NCBI RefSeq assembly: GCF_032884065.1
Contig: NC_088879.1
Span: 24,352,038-24,416,037 of the forward strand
Origin: Artemia franciscana
Lineage: Eukaryota; Arthropoda; Branchiopoda; Anostraca; Artemiidae
DNA length: 64,000 nt
Direction of reading: 5' to 3'
In this document: one piece after another, positions 58,929 through 64,000 of the stretch
Layout: each line of letters starts with the position of its first letter
Numbering within the stretch: the first letter of the stretch is position 1
Position numbers and translations under genes: made by a program
Notes under the pieces: model-generated
What the model saw: the letters and a program-made list of their open reading frames with translations, nothing else
What the model was told of the DNA's origin: nothing
Database searches by the model: none

Positions 58929-61616
58929 ATAATGTTTTGCCTGTTTCTATTCATGATCGAATGCTTAGGAAATATTCATTAATTATTAATTGTTGATCTG
59001 TTTTTAAGTTTTTTTTCTATCGCTTTTGCCATTTCTGTTATTATCGTTATTATTGTTCAAATTTATGCTATTTAATTAGCAAGTGCTTTCTGAAGGTGTT
59101 AGACCCCCCCTGAAAATTTCTCCATCTTAGGCAAAAATTTCCTTCGGAAAACTCCCTCCCTGCTGAAAATTTTTCCTTGACAATTTCCGCGCAACATTCT
59201 CTTCATATGTTAAATTGTACATCCAAAGAGAAAGAAAGAAAGATAAAAAGAATTCTGTAAATAACTCTCACGGAAATTCTTCACAGAAAAATTTCTCCTC
59301 GTTGAACATTCTCCCCGTGGAAATACCCCTCCCACCCTCGCAGAAACCCCCCCCCCCCCCCGCGAAAAATGTCCGTTCGTTTCGCCAAAGCAATAGTACG
59401 ACTTTCCTAATTCAAACGACTTCAGTCATTTACCTGTAAATGGTCGTGGATTTCGTCAACAAAGGCACTTAAGAATGTATGAGCTCTTCATTTCAGATCT
59501 AAGATTAACATTGCTACCTAGAAGTCCGAAATCAAAATAGGGTCAGTTCAAATATTACAAAAAGAAGTCGGTTTTCACCAGGGTATCTATTTAAGAATTT
59601 TTTATTTTCTATTTAAGAACAGTGCAACATCACGGATGCAGCGACAGCTGCAGCGGAAGACAGACCAAATCAAAAGTTTCAAAACACGCCTTTGCAGAAA
59701 ATTGCTATTTACAGCAGATTCAAGAATGGTATTTCTTCTTAGGAAAGTCACAGCCCCCGCCTTGAACAAGAAGCAAAACCACTTTTGCATGGCTAGCACT
59801 GATATGTCTCCTTTTTCTTCTTTTATTCACCCAGGGGGTGATCATATCGAACCTATAGTCTTAGAATGTTGGGACAGGGTATCATTTGAAAGAAAATCGC
59901 CATATCTAATGCCCTTTTTAAGTAAAAGCAAGAGATATACTAGACCGAAATGGTGTTTACTGTAATTTTGTACCACAAAACATCAATTTGTACCCAAAGA
60001 AAGTCAAAATGCCGGAGAATACAAAACATGACTTACTTGACTTAACGCTCTTGCTCAGCAGGGTCACCAGCGCAGAGGGAACTGGTTGACAACGCCGTCA
60101 GTCTTCTCCAAGTAGCCCTGTCCAGGGCTAAGGATGGGGCCTCATTTGGGTTGATGTTGCGATTGAGCAGGCGTTGGTTTATTACATCAACCCATCTAGT
60201 GCGTGGCCTTCCTCGAGGGCGTTTCCAGCCATTTTCCGAGGGATTGAAGTCCGAGATGATCCTTGCGGGGGTACTTAGTTCTTTTGCTAAAAGAAACTTA
60301 GAACCAGGCTGGTTCAGTGTCAGGACATTCCAGGTTGCAACATTAATGCCACCTTGGTCAGTGATGTTCAAAGGGGTACGTCCTTGGGCAGGCCTGGGTC
60401 CATTTGGGAAAGTAGGTGGGGCATCCGAGGCTGTATTTCCATTTCCATTCGTAGCAATGAATTTCAGGAGGAGAGCGGCTAACCCAACCATCCCTAGGTG
60501 CATTTAGTTCTCCGGTGGCTATTCGGATATCCAGAGGTACGTGAAGTCAGCTCTGCATGCGCCAAGAATGGATTAGAGAAGACTTCAGACGAGCACCAAT
60601 ATACAAAATATAGGAGAAACAATCGATTTTTTACGGTCTAAAATCCTAGACAAAATTGTTTCAACCCCCCCCCCTCTAGTCTTGAAAAACAGATCTAAAA
60701 TATGACATGAAAGCCGAAAGCAACTCCATTTGTATGACTAACCCATCAGTTGGTAATAACGTGAATGCTCCTGTAATGACTAAGCTTTTTCAGTAAATAT
60801 TAAAAAAACAATTTCCAAAAAGAAGTTTTCTAAAGAATAGTAAAGGCAACATTAAACTTATGATCAGAAGAAATAGAACCTACAACAACTCAAAATCAAA
60901 ATGACCAGAAATTACTATTAAAGAATAAATGAAACCCAAAACGAATAGAAATTAAATATACATTAATAACTGAAAAACTTATTCAAAACCTGAAAAGCGA
61001 TTTCCTTTCAAATGAGCCCTATCCCAAGATTCTGAGGGTACAGGTTTAATATGATCACCCAACTCCTTTATGTGCACTGTTAGTCTCAGACTTGAAATGA
61101 AGAGTTCATACATTCTTAAACGCCTCTCTTGACGAAAACAACAGCCATTTGCAGGGAATGTACTGAAGTCGTTTGAATTAGGAGGGGAGTTTTCTGTGTG
61201 TGCTTGGGGGGATATTTCCACGGGAAAATGTTCAACGAGGAAAAAAAATCTGGAAAGAATTTCCCTGGTTCCATTGAAAGAATTCTTTTTATTTGTCTTT
61301 CTTTCTCTTTGGATGTACAATTTTACGTTTGAAGATAATGTTGCGGGGAAATTGTCAAGGGAAAATTTTCAGCGAGGAGAGAATTTATCGAGGAAAATTT
61401 CCACCTGGGAGGGCAATTTTCATCGGGGGAGGGGGTGTCTAGTGCCCTCAGAAAGCACTTGCGAATTAAATAGTGTAAATTTGAATAATATTAACGATAA
61501 TATAAATGGCGAAAGCGATAGAAATAATAAAAACTAAAAAACAGATTATCATTTAGTAGTATATCAATATTTCCTAAGCACTCGATGATGAGTTGAAACA
61601 GGCAAAACATTATTGT
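58929..61616. mobile_element. 2.7 kb inverted-repeat element with ~600 bp arms
   Basis: Left arm 58929-59520 (continuing at 59828-59910) and right arm 60985-61616 are inverted copies. Left GATAATGTTTTGCCTGTTTC pairs with right GAAACAGGCAAAACATTAT. Left GCAAGTGCTTTCTGA pairs with right TCAGAAAGCACTTGC. Left AAATTGTACATCCAAAGAGA pairs with right TCTCTTTGGATGTACAATTT. Left AAGAATGTATGAGCTCTTCA pairs with right TGAAGAGTTCATACATTCTT. A ~300 base insertion splits the left arm (59521-59827), and a LINE derivative occupies the centre. The inner arm ends are related to family E (GGGGGTGATCATATCGAACC). Confidence 0.78.
60042..60503 (-). CDS. Internally deleted LINE ORF: endonuclease start fused to C-terminus
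   Basis: Uninterrupted 153-codon frame. Residues about 50-70 read GGINVATWNVLTLNQPGSKF, the N-terminal strand of the APE-type endonuclease of non-LTR elements (NVATWNVRTL type). From about residue 90, NGWKRPRGRPRTRWVDVI and NQRLLNRNINPNEAPSLALD plus RATWRRLTALSTS match the extreme C-terminus of the same kind of ORF. The rest of the endonuclease and the whole reverse transcriptase (roughly 800 residues) are missing. The frame stays open across the joint, and the start codon is followed by a proline-rich leader. It sits antisense at the centre of the inverted-repeat element. It cannot be autonomous; it is either a fresh deletion or a non-autonomous family that keeps both LINE ends. Confidence 0.75.
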   Translation of the reverse strand: MHLGMVGLAALLLKFIATNGNGNTASDAPPTFPNGPRPAQGRTPLNITDQGGINVATWNVLTLNQPGSKFLLAKELSTPARIISDFNPSENGWKRPRGRPRTRWVDVINQRLLNRNINPNEAPSLALDRATWRRLTALSTSSLCAGDPAEQER

Positions 61617-61994
61617 ATAAGTGGAGCTAAGGAGGGTAACTAGCCCCCCCCCCCCAGCTTTGCTCATTTTAGAATTTATTTATTCATTTATGTTAGTAGG
61701 CTACCTGTTGTATTTTTTGCTATGATTGTTTATTTAATTTCTATACGTTTTGGTTTTCATTTATTCTTTAATAGCAATTTCTGGTTATTTCAAGTTTGAG
61801 TAATAGTAGGTTTCTATTTCTTCTTATAATATGTCCTTTGCTTTTCTTTTGAGAATTTTTTATTCAGAAAGTTTTTTTTAAATTAATTTCTGTTTATTTT
61901 TGATAGCCAAAGTTTCAAGTTTTTCAAATTCCCTATTTCAAAAATTTTTATTTCAAAGAAAAAATTAACGGTTTTAGCAAGAATTGATGAAATT

Positions 61995-62450
61995 AAACTG
62001 AATATATGTTAAAAAAGGCGTGGGGGCTAGTTGCCCTCCGGCCTCTTTTGACTCTTAATCACCGACTCGTTTGAATCTTAATCATTTGATTCTGAATTAA
62101 CTTCCAATTTGCAATCAAATGAGCCTTCTCTGAAGTTTATACGAGCACCCCTTCTATAAGAACCTTAAATTTTTTCGGGGTGTAACTTACAACGCCCGTC
62201 CCTTGGCCCTGAGTGGTTGTGTCGACACCGGAGCTATTGTTAAATGATGTTTAAACTATTTTTAACAATAAGAATATCTCAAAATTTGTATCGGATGTAT
62301 TAGGGGAAAAGAGCTTGAGGGGGCTAGTTGCCTTCTGGTTATTTTTTACTCTTAAAAAAGGGACTAGAACTTCAGACTTTCAATCGAATGAGTCCTCTTT
62401 GAAATATATATACGACTACCCCTTCCATATGAAGTGTCACTGGGAAAAAA
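61995..62450 (+). mobile_element. Composite B fragment
   Basis: GGGGGCTAGTTGCCCTCCGG, GAGCACCCCTTCTATAAGAA, GTAACTTACAACGCC and GGTTGTGTCGACACC match 15740-15960 in order. A second partial unit follows with GGGGGCTAGTTGCCTTC (62320). Confidence 0.65.
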
Positions 62451-62470
62451 AAATAATAATAAAACATTAG

Positions 62471-62502
62471 AGCCGATGGACCAGATGGTCCATCGGCTTT
62501 TT
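62471..62502 (+). terminator. Perfect 12-bp hairpin followed by T5
   Basis: AGCCGATGGACC, loop AGAT, GGTCCATCGGCT, then further Ts. By shape it is a bacterial-type intrinsic terminator, but it sits in eukaryotic repeat DNA between a composite B fragment and family E. A function as terminator is therefore not implied. Confidence 0.4.
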
Positions 62503-62558
62503 GTCACCAGATGGATGAAATGTATAAGTAACAAAAAACGTCTTGCCACAGCAAAATG

Positions 62559-63375
62559 TTATTCAACTGAAAGTAAGGAGCAGCATTAAAACTTAAAACG
62601 AACAGAAATTGTTACGCATATCAGCGATTCACCTCCTCTAATACCCACTCTTTAGGCTAAAGTATTTTTAGATATTTTAACCTCTATTCTACGGCCTTTG
62701 TGATTCGGTGGTCATTCTTAAGGAACTGGGACAAAATATATGCTTTAGTGTAAAGAGCGAGGCATTGACGAAGGGGTGAACCCCCTCAAATACGTAATAA
62801 GAACTTACGAATATAGAAGTTCGTTACGTAAGTTAATTTGTAAGTTACGTATATTTTTTACTAATTAAAATGTTTGTAAAAATTAAAAGTTCTAGTTGCC
62901 TTTTTAAGTAACCAAAAAATTGAAGGGCAGCGATGCCCCCGCTCCTTTTTGTCTCAAAATCATCCAAACAAAATTATGAGTCATTTAGCCAAAAAAAAAT
63001 TAACTTGCAAATTGTTTTAATTATTCATTTGCAGAGAGCCAGAATTAAAACATGCATTAATTCAAAAACGTTCAGAAATTGATAAAAAAAACAAGTGTTT
63101 TTAACTGAGATTAAGGAGCGACATTGAACTTAAAACGAACAGAAATTACTCCGTATACGAAAGGGGTTGTGCCCTCCTCAGTGCCCTGCTCTTTGTGCTA
63201 AATTTTTTTTTTACTATTTAAAAAGTAAAGTTGAGAGAAAGAGTCAGTCTTTAGCGTAAAGAGCAGGGCACCGAGGAGGGAACAGTCCCTTTCATATACG
63301 GAGTAATTTCTGTTCGTTTTAAGTGTTAGTGTCGCTCCTTAGTGTCAGTTAAAAAAACTTGTTTTGTTTATAATT
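62559..63375 (+). mobile_element. Family E element, 3' half
   Basis: Starts inside the body at the module AACTGAAAGTAAGGAGCAGC and runs to the foldback at 63092-63362. The short-palindrome end is missing. Confidence 0.78.
63092..63362. repeat. Family E foldback with private GTGCCCTGCTC core
   Basis: Left CTCAGTGCCCTGCTCTTT is matched by right AAAGAGCAGGGCACCGAG; sisters have CAACGCCCCGCTC. Right-end variants GTGTTAGTGTCGC are not all mirrored. Confidence 0.88.
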
Positions 63376-63423
63376 TTTCCTGATAAATTACCGACGGATT
63401 GTTCTGAGTACCCGGCTGACTTA

Positions 63424-63790
63424 CCGTAATCAAAACAGTAGGCTGTACGAAATGTGTGGTTCAATTCCACTTTCTAGGGCTATAATGAGAGAAATGTTGA
63501 GATGGCTAGGACACGTTCTGTGGATGAAGCATAACAGATCACCGAAGATTGTCCTTTTCGGCCATCCTTCTAAGTCTAAACGAAAAGCAGATCGTCCGTG
63601 GTTGGGGTGGGAGGTTGTCATAAAGAATGATTTAAAGGAAATGGGAATTTCCTGGAAGGGTGTACAGAGAGGGCGGGGCTTTGAATAGATTGGGATGGAG
63701 GAGGAGCGTGCGAATCTGTGTTGGCCTCAGGATGCTTGGTGCTGCGGTGAGCTGTTAGTGCCAGACTGCCAGTAGTATTAGTATGATGAA
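63424..63790 (+). pseudogene. 5'-truncated LINE, C-terminal end and 3' tail
   Basis: Frame reads EMCGSIPLSRAIMREMLRWL, GHVLWMKHNRSPKIVLFGHP, SKSKRKADRPWLGWEVVI, KNDLKEMGISWKGVQR, then a frameshift near 63672 and RLGWRRSVRICVGLRMLGAA. RWLGHVLRM...W.DVI...W is the conserved C-terminal block of many non-LTR ORF2 proteins. Ends with a CAGTAGTATTAGTATGATGA tail. Same family as 45067-45316 (LGWE-VI--DLKEMG shared). It is inserted directly after the family E end. Confidence 0.87.
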
Positions 63791-63859
63791 CAAGGAGAAA
63801 ACCGCTTTTTGTATGGTTATCATGCATCTCATTATTTATTACTAATTTTTTTTTCTGCT

Positions 63860-64000
63860 TGTGCCAGCAGGTTGCTTCAAGATTGCGGATATGGCTAATG
63901 TCTTAGTTTATGGCTTTACATCTTTTACTTCTTTATGGCTAATGGCTAATTATGGCTAATGGCATGTTTAATGGCTCTCTTAAAAGCTAGAGCTATGTGT
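63860..64000 (+). repeat. Imperfect TATGGCTAATG tandem repeat
   Basis: TATGGCTAATG, TTTATGGCTT, TTATGGCTAATGGC and TTAATGGCTC recur to the window end. Confidence 0.6.

Noticed and set aside
59215-59439. Paired frames starting MYIQRERK in both arms of the inverted-repeat element (also 60979-61320 minus)
   Set aside because: Similarity is lost after the first dozen residues through frameshifts between arms; it reflects DNA arm homology, not a conserved protein.
60151-60507. 118-codon plus-strand frame over the LINE derivative
   Set aside because: The minus-strand frame over the same bases carries recognisable endonuclease and C-terminal LINE motifs, so this is its shadow.
62471-62502. Interpretation as bacterial DNA with an intrinsic terminator
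   Set aside because: Flanking sequence is family E and composite B repeat, with LINE and Helitron remnants elsewhere; no bacterial gene is present.

Overview
This window looks like AT-rich, repeat-saturated intergenic DNA from an animal nuclear genome. It contains pieces of non-LTR retrotransposons (LINEs), Helitrons with the Pif1-like helicase tail, tRNA-derived sequences, MITEs, satellites and many foldback repeats. There are no bacterial-style operons, and the longest open frame (153 codons) is itself a LINE derivative. The mix fits an invertebrate, probably an arthropod or crustacean; that placement is an impression, not something shown by a diagnostic host gene. I found no host protein-coding gene I could defend. 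One 58-base exon-like stretch near 4.24 kb is given as a weak candidate.

Layout. 0-8.2 kb: two divergent foldback-element copies (205-1660, 2560-3505), satellite tracts built on a TCAACTCAACCC-like unit, and a 1.2 kb minisatellite enclosed by inverted arms (6228-8165). 8.8-17.7 kb: two direct copies of a 2-2.7 kb composite repeat (8812-11560 and 15700-17745), the first carrying an extra 46-bp tandem array. Between them lie low-complexity tandem repeats and a minus-strand LINE reverse transcriptase fragment (14765-15625). 17.7-20 kb: minor duplications and part of a TIR element. 20.0-24.7 kb: a head-to-tail Helitron cluster with several 5' ends, three decayed helicase tails, four long (AT)n tracts and two canonical hairpin-CTAG 3' ends.

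24.8-63.4 kb is dominated by a 1.4-2.0 kb element, called family E here. One end carries a short palindrome (AGTTCGT-GGTA-ACGAACT). The other end is a ~260 bp foldback. Copies lie in both orientations, often as abutting inverted pairs. Interspersed are an apparently perfect 147-bp inverted repeat (34282-34757), a tRNA-Lys-like pseudogene, a TIR element (33100-33990), a 290-bp palindrome (42783-43072), LINE 3' ends (45067-45300, 63424-63790), a MITE pair, a 139-bp satellite (50655-51570) and a 2.7 kb inverted-repeat element. The last of these has a LINE derivative at its centre, in which the start of the endonuclease is fused to the extreme C-terminus (60042-60503).

The main biological theme is palindrome dynamics. 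In family E the two arms of each foldback match each other better than they match other copies, including private variants. One copy has a new perfect 35-bp hairpin and another a new 8-bp hairpin at a deletion junction. This points to hairpin-templated repair, template switching or gene conversion acting on these elements. All coordinates and identities were read by eye; copy ends are good to roughly 10-30 bases.
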